From JBEBSD01 sp040394475 (lineage in GTDB: Bacteria; Bacteroidota; Bacteroidia; Cytophagales; Spirosomataceae), in contig JBEBSD010000017.1 of assembly GCA_040394475.1 (NCBI GenBank), positions 23,958-87,957 of the forward strand: a stretch of 64,000 nt of DNA. Reading direction: 5' to 3'. This document shows, one piece after another, positions 16,429 through 25,458 of this stretch (the first letter of the stretch is position 1; every line of letters begins with the position of its first letter). The notes under the pieces are model-generated. The model was not told where the DNA came from and did not search any database. It saw nothing but the letters and a program-made list of their open reading frames with translations. Both the position numbers and the translations under genes were made by a program.

Positions 16429-17262
16429 TCAAGAATGGTATGTAGCAAAGCTTTGCTGAATGCTCAGACCGATCTCATCGATGTTGAAAGTGAGGTCGTC
16501 CACACGGCTGTTAAGGTAAGCATACGAAATGGTAGCAAGCGCCGCAGTACCGATACCGAGGGCCGTATTGATCAACGCTTCCGAAATACCCGTTGCCAGT
16601 GCCGCAGAGTCAGGCTGACCGGAAGTACCCAGTGCAGCAAACGCCCGGATCATCCCCAATACCGTTCCCAACAGTGCAAACAGCGTAGAAGCAGCGGCCA
16701 GTGTCGACACAACCGTCAGGTTTTTCTGCAACATCGGCAATTCCAACGTGGTCGCTTCCTCAATTTCCTTCTGCAGCGCAGTCAGTTTCTGTTCTTTGTT
16801 CAGGGAGCCGTCTGTGGCAAGTTGCTTGTATTTTGTCAAGCCGCTGCGAATCACGTTCCCTACAGATCCCTTCTGTTTGTCACATTCCTTAATCGCTTCG
16901 TCAACCTGGCCTTTATCCAGCAACACGCGGATTTTACGCACAAAAGCATCGGCACTACTGGTTCCGCTGGCTTTGCCCAGGGTAATAAGACGTTCAATTG
17001 TAAAGACAATTACTGTTAACAAACAAGTAATCAATATTGGCACAACCGGTCCTCCGTGATATACCATCCCATAATAATTACCTGGAAGCGGTTGCTTTGA
17101 ATTGTCCCCTCCCTCGAAGTTATCGGGTGCCCCTAAGACAAATTCATAAAATAATACGGCAATGATAAATAGAATAGGAATTACCCATGCCGGATTTAAA
17201 CCGCCTGAAGCTTTTTTTTCTGCAGGTTTTGCCTGCGCCGGAGATGTAGCTGTAGTTGCCAT
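16429..17262 (-). CDS. exbB: ExbB/MotA/TolQ proton channel protein
   Basis: 277 residues. A basic, alanine-rich cytoplasmic tail and a first helix (about 28-46) precede the MotA/TolQ/ExbB domain: helix near 72-92, cytoplasmic helices, then two helices around 180-245 with TLAAASTLFALLGTVLGMIRAF and the conserved threonine/proline-type region ALINTALGIGTAALATISYAYLNSRVDDL split across the membrane. The extra N-terminal helix is common in Bacteroidota ExbB. First gene of the seven-gene operon. Confidence 0.93.
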   Translation of the reverse strand: MATTATSPAQAKPAEKKASGGLNPAWVIPILFIIAVLFYEFVLGAPDNFEGGDNSKQPLPGNYYGMVYHGGPVVPILITCLLTVIVFTIERLITLGKASGTSSADAFVRKIRVLLDKGQVDEAIKECDKQKGSVGNVIRSGLTKYKQLATDGSLNKEQKLTALQKEIEEATTLELPMLQKNLTVVSTLAAASTLFALLGTVLGMIRAFAALGTSGQPDSAALATGISEALINTALGIGTAALATISYAYLNSRVDDLTFNIDEIGLSIQQSFATYHS

Positions 17263-17367
17263 TACTTTACTTTTAGTTTAATTTAGAGTTTTGATTGTGA
17301 AAAACAAAAGTTTGAGTTAGTTGATTCTGATAAAATTTTCTTTCGAACGTTTAAAATCCATACCTCA

Positions 17368-17375
17368 CAAAAGTA
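17368..17375 (-). promoter_or_regulatory. Candidate -7 promoter box of the exbB operon
   Basis: Minus-strand TACTTTTG matches TAnnTTTG exactly, about 106 bases before the exbB start, in a strongly AT-rich leader. The -33 region is a T-run rather than a clear TTTG. Confidence 0.5.
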
Positions 17376-17978
17376 GGTGTTTTCCCTTTAAAAAAAAGCA
17401 ACATTCTGTTTAGTTTTTTTTTCGATTTTAAAATTGTCCAATCTCTTTTTGTGTTTTTTAAAGAATAAAACACCTGGACCCTCCGCGGCCATTCATTTCT
17501 AATATATTGTCATTCAAACATTTATCCATTAGCCCTATCTCTGCCTTCATTGTAACTATTTATTTGTAAATCCTATTTCCCGAGAGCGTGTCATTTCATA
17601 ATCCCGTGAAATATAATGTCTTGAAAAATCAAAACCAACTTTTTTAGGAAAGCCCACCACCGCTGTCTCCCTGCCCTCAGCTTCCCTTTTCCCCGTTTCC
17701 CGGCGGCTCTTCCATCCGCAGAACCGATGCTTGCCGGTCCTCATTCGATTTTCAAGTTTAAAGGAACATTCCGGGGTTTCTTACTCATTCCGCTCCTACT
17801 AAATGTCAGAAACGCTTACCGGGTTTCCCGCCACTGTTACCGCTCAAACCTTACATACTTCACCCACAAACTATTAAAAACCTTATACAGAGCCGATTAC
17901 CCTTCATAGCTCTCCCATTCGTTGACCGATGCAGCCCTTTTTCATTTTTTCTTCCCTTCGGAAACTACGGGCTTTTCC
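17376..17978. other. Intergenic region without a recognisable gene
   Basis: About 600 bases between the exbB promoter and the convergent-side stop of the lactonase gene. The first half is AT-rich leader DNA. The rest is mixed composition with only short frames lacking coding character. I see no RNA gene or clear terminator. Confidence 0.6.
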
Positions 17979-19079
17979 TTACAAAAACTCGATGCAGCTG
18001 GGCTCCTTGATACTCCCGGTTTGCTTTCTGAACGTTAATGCCCCCGTTTGTCCGTTGATACCGTACACGGCGAAATCATTAGTTTTCAGGTTGGCGATTA
18101 CCATTACTTTCCCACTGGGGTCAATATTAAAATCCCGGGGAGTACTTATCCCCTGTCTCGCTTCGCCGACAGGCGTCAGCCGGCCGTCGGCGCCGATCCG
18201 GAAGCCGTGAACGGCATCATACCCCCGGTTGGAGGCATACAGCAGTCCGCCATTGGGGTGCAGCCGGATGGCCGCGCTGGTATTGTCCGTACCCGTGTAC
18301 GTCTCCGGAAGGGTCTTGTACACCGCCAGTGTCTGAATGACTCCCTCGCTGTCGATCGAAGCCGCAGTAATGGTAGCATCGAGCTCATTCAGCAAATACA
18401 ACCATTTACCGGATGGATGTACGACCAGGTGCCGGGGCCCCGCTCCGGGAATCCCGGTATAAAACGGTTGCTTGGGATGAGGGGCCAGCTCCCCAGTCCG
18501 CTTGTCGACCTGGTAATTCATCAGCTTGTCTGTTCCCAGATCCGCAACAAGAACAAACCGTCCGTCCGGCGTAGGTACCGCACTGTGCGCATGTGCCTTC
18601 TCCTGTCTCCGTGTATGCGGTCCTTTTCCTTCGTATTGCTCCCGGTAAATGACTCCGCTGAGCGATTTGTCCCCGCTGAGCCGGTAGGCTGTAAAACTTC
18701 CACCCGTGTAATTCGCAAGGTAAGCTTGTTTTCCATCGGGACTCACTGATACATGACAGGGATTCAGTCCTTCCGAATCCAGGTTGTTAAGAAACAGTAA
18801 CCGGCCGTTCTTGTCTACTTTAAAGGCGTTGATCTTATGATCTCCTGTCACAGCGTACAAGGCTTTCTTATCCGGTGACAACCTCAGATATCCCGGACCT
18901 GGCCCCGTCGGGATGGTTTCCAATACGGTAATTTCACCGGATTCCAAATGAAGGCTCGCCAGCCGGATGGCAGCGTCCCCCGATTTGTCTGTTGTACCTA
19001 TATATAATAGGACACTGTCACGATTTACCTGGTTGGCGGCCAACAGCCCCGTCACCAATGCTAATGCAAGAACTTTCAT
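17979..19079 (-). CDS. Secreted YbhE/lactonase-type seven-bladed beta-propeller
   Basis: 366 residues from ATG 19079 (the GTG two codons earlier is less likely), with a signal peptide ending near LLAAN. The body has the lactonase-family (PF10282) pattern: LYIGTTDKSG, GPGYLRLSPDKKALYAV, NPCHVSVSPDGKQAYLANYTGG, HAHSAVPTPDGRFVLVADLGTD, GAGPRHLVVHPSGKWLYLLNEL and so on, one per blade. Cytosolic relatives (Pgl/YbhE) hydrolyse 6-phosphogluconolactone, and some muconate lactones. The signal peptide makes a role in the cytosolic pentose phosphate pathway unlikely; a DevB-type pgl is encoded at 43685-44410. The substrate outside the membrane is unknown. Confidence 0.82.
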   Translation of the reverse strand: MKVLALALVTGLLAANQVNRDSVLLYIGTTDKSGDAAIRLASLHLESGEITVLETIPTGPGPGYLRLSPDKKALYAVTGDHKINAFKVDKNGRLLFLNNLDSEGLNPCHVSVSPDGKQAYLANYTGGSFTAYRLSGDKSLSGVIYREQYEGKGPHTRRQEKAHAHSAVPTPDGRFVLVADLGTDKLMNYQVDKRTGELAPHPKQPFYTGIPGAGPRHLVVHPSGKWLYLLNELDATITAASIDSEGVIQTLAVYKTLPETYTGTDNTSAAIRLHPNGGLLYASNRGYDAVHGFRIGADGRLTPVGEARQGISTPRDFNIDPSGKVMVIANLKTNDFAVYGINGQTGALTFRKQTGSIKEPSCIEFL

Positions 19080-19295
19080 ATCCACTTCTGCTTTTAAAAA
19101 ATTAAATTGCGTGCTGTATACTCCGGAGCACTTTGCTAGCTAAAGGACTACAAATGTCCTTCTTTACCCTTTGGCAGGCCTTAAAATAATTGTATTGCTC
19201 CGGAATCCTGCCGGACTGCCTCATTACATCTGACGGATTCAGCTAAATTTCCAAAAATAACGTAACTTCGTTCCTGCACACTATACGACACTGGA

Positions 19296-21152
19296 ATGAA
19301 ACTTCTCCTTTCCGTTATCCGGCTGGCCCTCAACATGGGGCCTCGTTACTTCCTTTTCAGAAGCTGGTATGAAGCTGCGCGCCGGTCCGGACTTCTCAGG
19401 CTGCGTTTTCCGAAGCAGACCGTCACGCTCCAATTTACAAGCGTAGCCTGTTGGCGCCAGTCACCTGTACGTTTTTTCTTTAACAGCAAGGAAACTCTCT
19501 CGCGCCGCTACGCTTCGTCCGGACTTTTTCAGGAAAGACTCCCGACTCCCCCGATTCCCTCCGGTACTGACTGGCTGACCAACCCGCAAAATAACTATTG
19601 CTATCCGGGGGACCGTCACTGGACACTGTTTCCGGATTTTTCAGAAACGGCGGGTGACATCAAGCTGGTATGGGAGAAATCCCGGTTTACCTTTCTGTAT
19701 GCACTGATCCGGCAGGACTTTCACCAACACAAGGACCACGCGGACCTGGTATTGCATGCCCTAACAGACTGGATAAGCACTAACCCGGTCAACTGCGGTC
19801 CGAACTGGAAATGCAGCCAGGAAATCGCTCTGCGGGTACTCAACTGGACCTTTGCATTACATTATTACAGACACACACCCGCACTCACCGAGCAACGCTT
19901 CCAGGTCATTCTAAACAGTATATACCGGCAGATGCAACATGTGGAAGCCAATATACAGTTTTCACGCCTTGCGGTCCGCAACAACCATATCCTCACCGAA
20001 GCCCTTGGTTTATACCTGACCGGGCTTCTTTTCCCGTTCTTCCCTGAAAGTGCGCGATGGCTGCGAAAAGGAAAACGGTGGTTTGAACAGGAAATTGCTT
20101 TTCAGCTGAATGACGAAGGCGCCTTTATACAACATTCCCTTAATTACCACCGGGTGGTCGTCCAGCTGTTGGCATGGGGCCTGCGCCTAGCCCATGTCAA
20201 TGGCGCCAAATGGTCGGACCGGCTGTATGAACGCGCGCACCGGACTCTTTCTTTTCTGCACTCGTTTCAGGATCCGGTTTCCGGCCATCTCCCTAATTAC
20301 GGAAACAATGACGGCGCCTTGTTTTTCCCGCTTACCAGTTGCCACTTCCGTGATTTTCGTCCGCAACTCGCAGCACTCGCAGCCGTTCTCGGCCGGCAGC
20401 TTTCTTTTGCGCCCGGCAAATGGCAGGAAGAGTTGTTCTGGCTCCAACTCGACACCTCCGGCACCCCCATCCTTCCGCCAACGGCTGCCGCCGGTTATAC
20501 AGCGAGTGGCTATTTTGTACTGAAGGAACCTGCCACCCTTACTTTCACACGATGCGCCCGCTATACCCAACGCCCCTTTCAGTCCGACAATCTCCATACA
20601 GACCTGTGGTTCAACGGGGACAACCTGTTACGGGACGCCGGGACGTATCAATACCATACCGATGCTTTATTCCGGCGGTACTTTGCCGGCTGTGAAGGCC
20701 ATAATACCGTAAGCGTAGGTCCCTACGATCAAATGCAGCAAGGCAGGCGATTCATCTGGTATTACTGGGTCCGGCAGGCTGCGGGACAATGGTTCGAAAA
20801 TGAACACGAATGGGTGTTTGAAGGCAGTTTTACCGGTTACCGGCACCTCTCACGTAAGGGAATTCGGCATTTCCGACAAATCCGGAAGAGCAAAACAGCG
20901 CCCGGCTGGGTCATTACCGACCGGGTATCCGAACTGCCCCACGGGCTTCCCTTACGCCAGATCTGGCACCCCAGCGATGCTTTTTCGCAGACTTTTGCCA
21001 TGGAAGCCCATACCCCGGACGGGGAAGCCATCCTACCCCAGGTCCTGCAGGGATGGTTTTCGGATGCCTACGCCACCAAAGCCGCAGCCCCCTATTGGGT
21101 GTTTGCTACGCAGCAGACCGAGCTTCAAACGCGGATTTTCAGGAGAACTTAA
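19296..21152 (+). CDS. Heparinase II/III-family protein
   Basis: 618 residues without an obvious signal peptide. The alpha-alpha toroid (about 100-390) includes NWKCSQEIALRVLNWTFAL and GAFIQHSLNYHRVVVQLLAW, where Asn/His/Tyr match the catalytic region of the family. The C-terminal beta-sandwich (Hepar_II_III, about 410-600) begins with SDNLHTDLWFNGDNLLRDAGTYQYH and contains CEGHNTVSVGPYDQM. The family cleaves uronic-acid polysaccharides by beta-elimination, and many bacterial members serve in surface polysaccharide loci. No polysaccharide genes adjoin it here, so the substrate is open. Confidence 0.85.
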   Translation: MKLLLSVIRLALNMGPRYFLFRSWYEAARRSGLLRLRFPKQTVTLQFTSVACWRQSPVRFFFNSKETLSRRYASSGLFQERLPTPPIPSGTDWLTNPQNNYCYPGDRHWTLFPDFSETAGDIKLVWEKSRFTFLYALIRQDFHQHKDHADLVLHALTDWISTNPVNCGPNWKCSQEIALRVLNWTFALHYYRHTPALTEQRFQVILNSIYRQMQHVEANIQFSRLAVRNNHILTEALGLYLTGLLFPFFPESARWLRKGKRWFEQEIAFQLNDEGAFIQHSLNYHRVVVQLLAWGLRLAHVNGAKWSDRLYERAHRTLSFLHSFQDPVSGHLPNYGNNDGALFFPLTSCHFRDFRPQLAALAAVLGRQLSFAPGKWQEELFWLQLDTSGTPILPPTAAAGYTASGYFVLKEPATLTFTRCARYTQRPFQSDNLHTDLWFNGDNLLRDAGTYQYHTDALFRRYFAGCEGHNTVSVGPYDQMQQGRRFIWYYWVRQAAGQWFENEHEWVFEGSFTGYRHLSRKGIRHFRQIRKSKTAPGWVITDRVSELPHGLPLRQIWHPSDAFSQTFAMEAHTPDGEAILPQVLQGWFSDAYATKAAAPYWVFATQQTELQTRIFRRT

Positions 21153-21214
21153 AAAAATTAGTCTCTTACTATTGCTTATCTATTTTCATTCTTCCATATT
21201 TGCAATCCGTTTTT

Positions 21215-21288
21215 GGGGGATTAGCTCAGTTGGCTAGAGCGCTACAATGGCATTGTAGAGGCCATCGGTTCGAATCCGATATTCTCCA
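21215..21288 (+). tRNA. tRNA-Ala (anticodon GGC)
   Basis: Full cloverleaf from GGGGGAT (21215) to ATTCTCC plus discriminator A (21288). The anticodon stem CTACA/TGTAG encloses loop ATGGCAT, giving anticodon GGC. The G3:U70 wobble pair, the alanine identity element, is present. CCA is not encoded. Lies 62 bases after the heparinase-like gene. Confidence 0.96.
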
Positions 21289-21290
21289 CT

Positions 21291-21331
21291 AAACCGCGTT
21301 TACTGCATGTAGACGCGGTTTTTGCGTTTTT
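21291..21331 (+). terminator. Terminator of tRNA-Ala
   Basis: Stem AAACCGCGT/ACGCGGTTT (9 bp) with a 13-base loop, followed by TTTGCGTTTTT. It starts 3 bases past the tRNA. Confidence 0.8.
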
Positions 21332-21377
21332 GTCAGTGTATTTGACACTTTTTTGGGCCCGGCGCGCCTAAAAAAGC

Positions 21378-21835
21378 AACACGGAGAGCACGGAGGTAAA
21401 AACACGGAGGAGGCACGGAGAAAACGATTTGAGATGCTCTGCCAGGCCCTGATCCGGCAATCCCTTTCCTGTGCTGACCCGACAAAAAGTAACACGGAGG
21501 ACACGGAGATGAAACACGGAGGGGCACGGAGAAAAACGATTTATGATGTTCAGGCCATGATCCGGCAATACCTTTCCTGCGCTGGCCCGACAAAAAGTAA
21601 CACGGAGGACAAGGAGATGAAACACGGAGGGGCACGGAGAAAACGATTTGAGATGCTCTGCCAGGCCCTGATCCGGCAATCCCTTTCCTGTGCTGACCCG
21701 ACAAAAAGTAACACGGAGGACACGGAGATGAAACACGGAGGGGCACGGAGAAAAACGATTTATGATGTTCAGGCCATGATCCGGCAATACCTTTCCTGCG
21801 CTGGCCCGACAAAAAAGTAACACGGAGAGCACGGG
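21378..21835. repeat. 110-bp tandem repeat array with alternating A-B-A-B units
   Basis: Units begin with AACACGGAG at 21378, 21491, 21599, 21710 and a partial one at 21819 (periods 113, 108, 111, 109). Units 1 and 3 share one middle sequence (GATTTGAGATGCTCTGCC), units 2 and 4 another (GATTTATGATGTTCAGGCC), so a two-unit block has been duplicated. The head of each unit is CACGGAG-rich and matches, inverted, sequences at 8976-9060 and 11005-11060. Long open frames across it arise from the periodicity and are not genes. Confidence 0.92.
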
Positions 21836-22061
21836 GGAAATGGCACCCAACACCTGGAGAACAGCCTGTAGGGGCGACATTTTTGACAGGGGTATTTCGG
21901 CAGGCGCCGGCAGTTGAACCTTCTGGATGCAACTGGCTGAAAAAGACCAGTTAACGGGCTCAAAAGCATCTTCATCCCTGCCTCTGACCGGCTCGGGGAA
22001 CCATGACCCCGGGGCGGCCCAAACGCTTTCAAGACACCTGGTTAGTTTTTCATAAATTTTA
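21836..22061. other. Intergenic stretch between the repeat array and the peroxiredoxin promoter
   Basis: About 225 bases of mixed composition. I see no gene, RNA or repeat with support here. Confidence 0.5.
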
Positions 22062-22092
22062 TTTTATCGTAACCTACAAATCCCTACATTTG
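22062..22092 (+). promoter_or_regulatory. Promoter of the peroxiredoxin gene
   Basis: TACATTTG at 22085-22092 is an exact TAnnTTTG box, with TTTTA about 20 bases upstream as a weak -33 element. The start codon follows after 54 bases. A small palindrome TATCTAATTAGTAGATA (about 22102-22118) lies between and might be an operator. Confidence 0.6.
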
Positions 22093-22146
22093 CGATAAGT
22101 CTATCTAATTAGTAGATATATATAATAACCATAAACCACATAAAAG

Positions 22147-22782
22147 ATGTCATTAAGATTAGGAGATGTTGCGCCTGACTTCGAGGCTAGCACAACTCAA
22201 GGACCTATCCGGTTTCATGAGTTTTTAGGAGAAAACTGGGGGCTTTTATTTTCGCACCCTGCAGATTTCACCCCCGTATGTACGACTGAATTGGGTAAAA
22301 CCGCTTTGCTGAAAGGAGAGTTTGAGAAAAGAGGCGTAAAGGTGGTTGCGGTAAGTGTAGACGATCTGGATTCACATCAACGCTGGATTCCGGACATTAA
22401 TGAAGTAACTTCCTCTGAGGTTAATTTCCCGATTATTGCTGACGAAGGCCGTAAAGTTGCGGAACTCTATGATATGATCCATCCCAATGCAAGTGAGCGG
22501 GCAACGGTGCGCTCTGTTTTTGTAATCGGTCCGGACAAAAAAATCAAACTAACCCTGACCTACCCAGCCTCGACAGGCCGTAATTTCAGCGAGATCCTCC
22601 GTGTAGTGGATTCTCTTCAGCTAACGGCCAATCACCAGGTGGCAACACCGGCAGACTGGAATGAGGGCGACGATGTAATTGTGGTTCCTGCCGTCAGCAC
22701 AGAGGATGCAGAAAAGAAATTCCCCAAAGGATTGCGTATCGTAAAACCTTACCTGCGCTATACTCCTCAGCCCAATAAATAA
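22147..22782 (+). CDS. 1-Cys peroxiredoxin (Prx6 family)
   Basis: 211 residues. The peroxidatic Cys45 lies in HPADFTPVCTTELG, and the C-terminal extension (PADWNEGDDVIVVPAVS, KGLRIVKPYLRYTPQP) marks the Prx6 subgroup rather than AhpC. The cytosolic enzyme reduces H2O2 and organic hydroperoxides. No resolving cysteine: Cys45 is the only Cys in the protein. Own promoter upstream and strong terminator downstream, so it is monocistronic. Confidence 0.95.
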   Translation: MSLRLGDVAPDFEASTTQGPIRFHEFLGENWGLLFSHPADFTPVCTTELGKTALLKGEFEKRGVKVVAVSVDDLDSHQRWIPDINEVTSSEVNFPIIADEGRKVAELYDMIHPNASERATVRSVFVIGPDKKIKLTLTYPASTGRNFSEILRVVDSLQLTANHQVATPADWNEGDDVIVVPAVSTEDAEKKFPKGLRIVKPYLRYTPQPNK

Positions 22783-22802
22783 AACCAGGGAATCTTTTAC
22801 GC

Positions 22803-22841
22803 AAAAAAAGGGGCTGTTTACATGAAACAGCCCCTTTTTTT
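22803..22841. terminator. Bidirectional terminator between the peroxiredoxin gene and valS
   Basis: Ten-bp stem GGGGCTGTTT/AAACAGCCCC with a 5-base loop, preceded by A7 and followed by T7. It serves the convergent peroxiredoxin and valS genes. Confidence 0.95.
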
Positions 22842-22845
22842 GCTA

Positions 22846-25458
22846 TCAGAGCCTGGAAAGCGCTTCCCGGATCGTCTGAATCCTGGCAGTGGCGTCGGCT
22901 TGCTTCTGACGCTCCTTTTCCACCACTTCCGGTTGGGCATTCTGAACAAAACGCTCGTTGGAGAGCTTCTTCTGAACGGCATTCAGGAAACCTTCGGTAT
23001 ATTCCAGCTCCTTCTGAAGGCCGGCCCGTTCTTCCGCGGCATCTGTTTTTCCCGAAATATCCACAAAAAACTCATCCGATTTTACGAGGAACGATGCCCC
23101 CTCTGCTTTCCCGTCCACATAACTGATGTCCGACACATTGGCCAGCTTCCGGATCAGTCCGGCCATGGCGTGGTACACTTCGGAATGATCGGATTTGATA
23201 GCCAACGGCAACTCTGTTTTCGGGCTCAGGTTCTTGGCGTTCCGTAAATTGCGAATGGCAGACACCAATTCAAACAACACCTCAAAATCCGCCAGTATTC
23301 CCGCATCATACCCCTTCGGGGCCGGGTAGGCCGCCATGCAGATGGATGTATCCTTTGGCCGTTCGGCGATATTCTGCCATATTTCCTCGGTAATAAAAGG
23401 CATAAAGGGATGGGCCAACCGCATCAGGCGATCGAAATAACCCAGTGTCGCTTCATAGGATACCCGGTCGACAGGCTGTTCAAAGCCCGGCTTTACCATT
23501 TCCAGGTATTGCGAGCAAAAGTCGTCCCAAATCAATTTATAGACTGAATTCAGGGCATCCGAAATACGGAATTTCGAAAAATGGTCTGCAATTTCCTCTT
23601 CCACTTTACGCAGACGAGCCTCAAACCAACGAATGGCCAATTGATTACTACCTGCCCCTTCTGTTACCGTCCAGCCTTTCACCAGCCGGAAAGCATTCCA
23701 GATCTTGTTACAAAAATTACGTCCCTGTTCTACCAGCTTTTCGTCAAAAGGCAGGTCATTTCCCGCCGGTGAGCTGAACAGCATCCCGGTGCGCACTCCG
23801 TCTGCGCCATAGTGATCGATCAGATCAATGGGATCCGGGGAGTTCCCCAGTGATTTCGACATTTTCCGGCCCTGCTTATCCCGGACAATCCCGGTGAGGT
23901 AGACATTTTTAAACGGATACTGGCCTCTGTACTCGTATCCCGCAATAATCATCCGGGCGACCCAGAAAAACAAAATTTCCGGCGCTGTTACCAGATCGTT
24001 CGTCGGGTAATAATAGGCTATTTCCTCATTAGCGGGTTCATTGATGCCGTTAAAGACCGAAATCGGCCATAACCAGGAGGAGAACCAGGTGTCCAGCACG
24101 TCGGGATCCTGGGAAAGATCTTCTTCGGTCAGTGCAAATAATTGGAAATCATGCTGCGCCTTCCGCAGCGCTTCCCGTTTTGAACGGGCCACAATTACCC
24201 GTCCGTCTTTCAGATAGTAAGCCGGAATCCTGTGCCCCCACCACAACTGACGGCTGATGTTCCAGTCGTGCACATTTTCCATCCAGTGGGTATACGTATT
24301 TTTGAATTTTGGCGGCAGCAGCTGGATGGTATCATTTTTCACATGCTCCAGTGCGGGTCGGCTCAGCCGGTCCATTTTCAGGAACCATTGTTCCGACAAC
24401 CTCGGCTCGATCACCGCATTGGTTCTTTCAGAATGACCTACATTCGATTTATACTCCTCCGTCCTGACCAGGTGCCCGGCTTCTTCCAGCAGCTTCATGA
24501 TTTTTTTCCGGGCCACAAACCGGTCCTCCCCGACGAGTATCTGCGCCTTTTCGTTCAATTTCCCATCGGCATTCAGGAGATCAATTACCGGAAGCTGATG
24601 CCGTTTCCCCAGTTCATAATCGTTAGTGTCATGGGCCGGGGTTACTTTCAGGCATCCGGTTCCAAACTCCATCTCCACGTACGCATCGGCAATCACCGGA
24701 ATTTCCCGGTTAATCAGGGGCACCCGTACGCTTTTTCCAACCAGATGCCGGTAGCGCTCATCGTCCGGATTTACACAAATAGCTACATCGGCCATGATGG
24801 TCTCCGGTCGGGTAGTGGCAATCACGACCCCCTCTCCTCCTTCCACCGGATCATACCGGATATAGACCAGCTTCTGGTTTACTTCCTTCATCACTACCTC
24901 TTCGTCCGAAACCGTTGTCTGTGCCTGCGGATCCCAGTTGACCATCCGATGGCCCCGGTAGATATCGCCCTTTTCATACAGATCGATAAACACCGTTATT
25001 ACCGAATCATACAATTCCGGCTCCATGGTAAAGCGTGTGCGGTCCCAATCACAGGAGGCCCCCAGCTTTCGCAATTGTTTCAGGATAATTCCTCCGTATT
25101 TATGGGTCCATTCCCAGCAGTGTTCCAGGAATTCCTCCCGGGTCAGCTCCTCTTTCCGGATGCCCTTTTCTTTCAGCATAGCCACTACCTTCGCTTCCGT
25201 AGCAATCGAAGCGTGATCGGTCCCCGGCACCCAGCAAGCCTCCTTTCCTTCCATTCTTGCTTTCCGGACCAGAATATCCTGGATGGTATTGTTCAGCATA
25301 TGGCCCATGTGCAGCACGCCGGTCACATTGGGGGGCGGTATCACGATGGTATAGGGCTCTTTATCAGGATCCGGCTTGGAATTGAAGTAGCGGTTCGTTA
25401 TCCAATAGTCATACCATTTAGTTTCAATCTCCCCCGGAGAATACGTTTTTGAGATCAT
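22846..25458 (-). CDS. valS: Valyl-tRNA synthetase
   Basis: An 870-residue class I aminoacyl-tRNA synthetase. The HIGH motif is HMGH at 50-53 after PPPNVTGVL. The ValRS-specific editing domain includes TTRPETIMADVAICVNP. The KMSKS loop is GRKMSKSLGN. The anticodon-binding domain follows, and the C-terminal 70 residues form the ValS coiled coil (LQKELEYTEGFLNAVQ...). It charges tRNA-Val in the cytosol. Length and motifs are complete. Confidence 0.98.
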   Translation of the reverse strand: MISKTYSPGEIETKWYDYWITNRYFNSKPDPDKEPYTIVIPPPNVTGVLHMGHMLNNTIQDILVRKARMEGKEACWVPGTDHASIATEAKVVAMLKEKGIRKEELTREEFLEHCWEWTHKYGGIILKQLRKLGASCDWDRTRFTMEPELYDSVITVFIDLYEKGDIYRGHRMVNWDPQAQTTVSDEEVVMKEVNQKLVYIRYDPVEGGEGVVIATTRPETIMADVAICVNPDDERYRHLVGKSVRVPLINREIPVIADAYVEMEFGTGCLKVTPAHDTNDYELGKRHQLPVIDLLNADGKLNEKAQILVGEDRFVARKKIMKLLEEAGHLVRTEEYKSNVGHSERTNAVIEPRLSEQWFLKMDRLSRPALEHVKNDTIQLLPPKFKNTYTHWMENVHDWNISRQLWWGHRIPAYYLKDGRVIVARSKREALRKAQHDFQLFALTEEDLSQDPDVLDTWFSSWLWPISVFNGINEPANEEIAYYYPTNDLVTAPEILFFWVARMIIAGYEYRGQYPFKNVYLTGIVRDKQGRKMSKSLGNSPDPIDLIDHYGADGVRTGMLFSSPAGNDLPFDEKLVEQGRNFCNKIWNAFRLVKGWTVTEGAGSNQLAIRWFEARLRKVEEEIADHFSKFRISDALNSVYKLIWDDFCSQYLEMVKPGFEQPVDRVSYEATLGYFDRLMRLAHPFMPFITEEIWQNIAERPKDTSICMAAYPAPKGYDAGILADFEVLFELVSAIRNLRNAKNLSPKTELPLAIKSDHSEVYHAMAGLIRKLANVSDISYVDGKAEGASFLVKSDEFFVDISGKTDAAEERAGLQKELEYTEGFLNAVQKKLSNERFVQNAQPEVVEKERQKQADATARIQTIREALSRL

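Noticed and set aside
21378..21835. CRISPR array
   Set aside because: Units are 110 bp with conserved interiors, not short repeats with unique spacers, and no cas genes are present.
21353..21932. Long open frames on both strands across the tandem array
   Set aside because: They arise from the near-111-bp period (divisible by 3) of the repeat and have repetitive, low-information translations.
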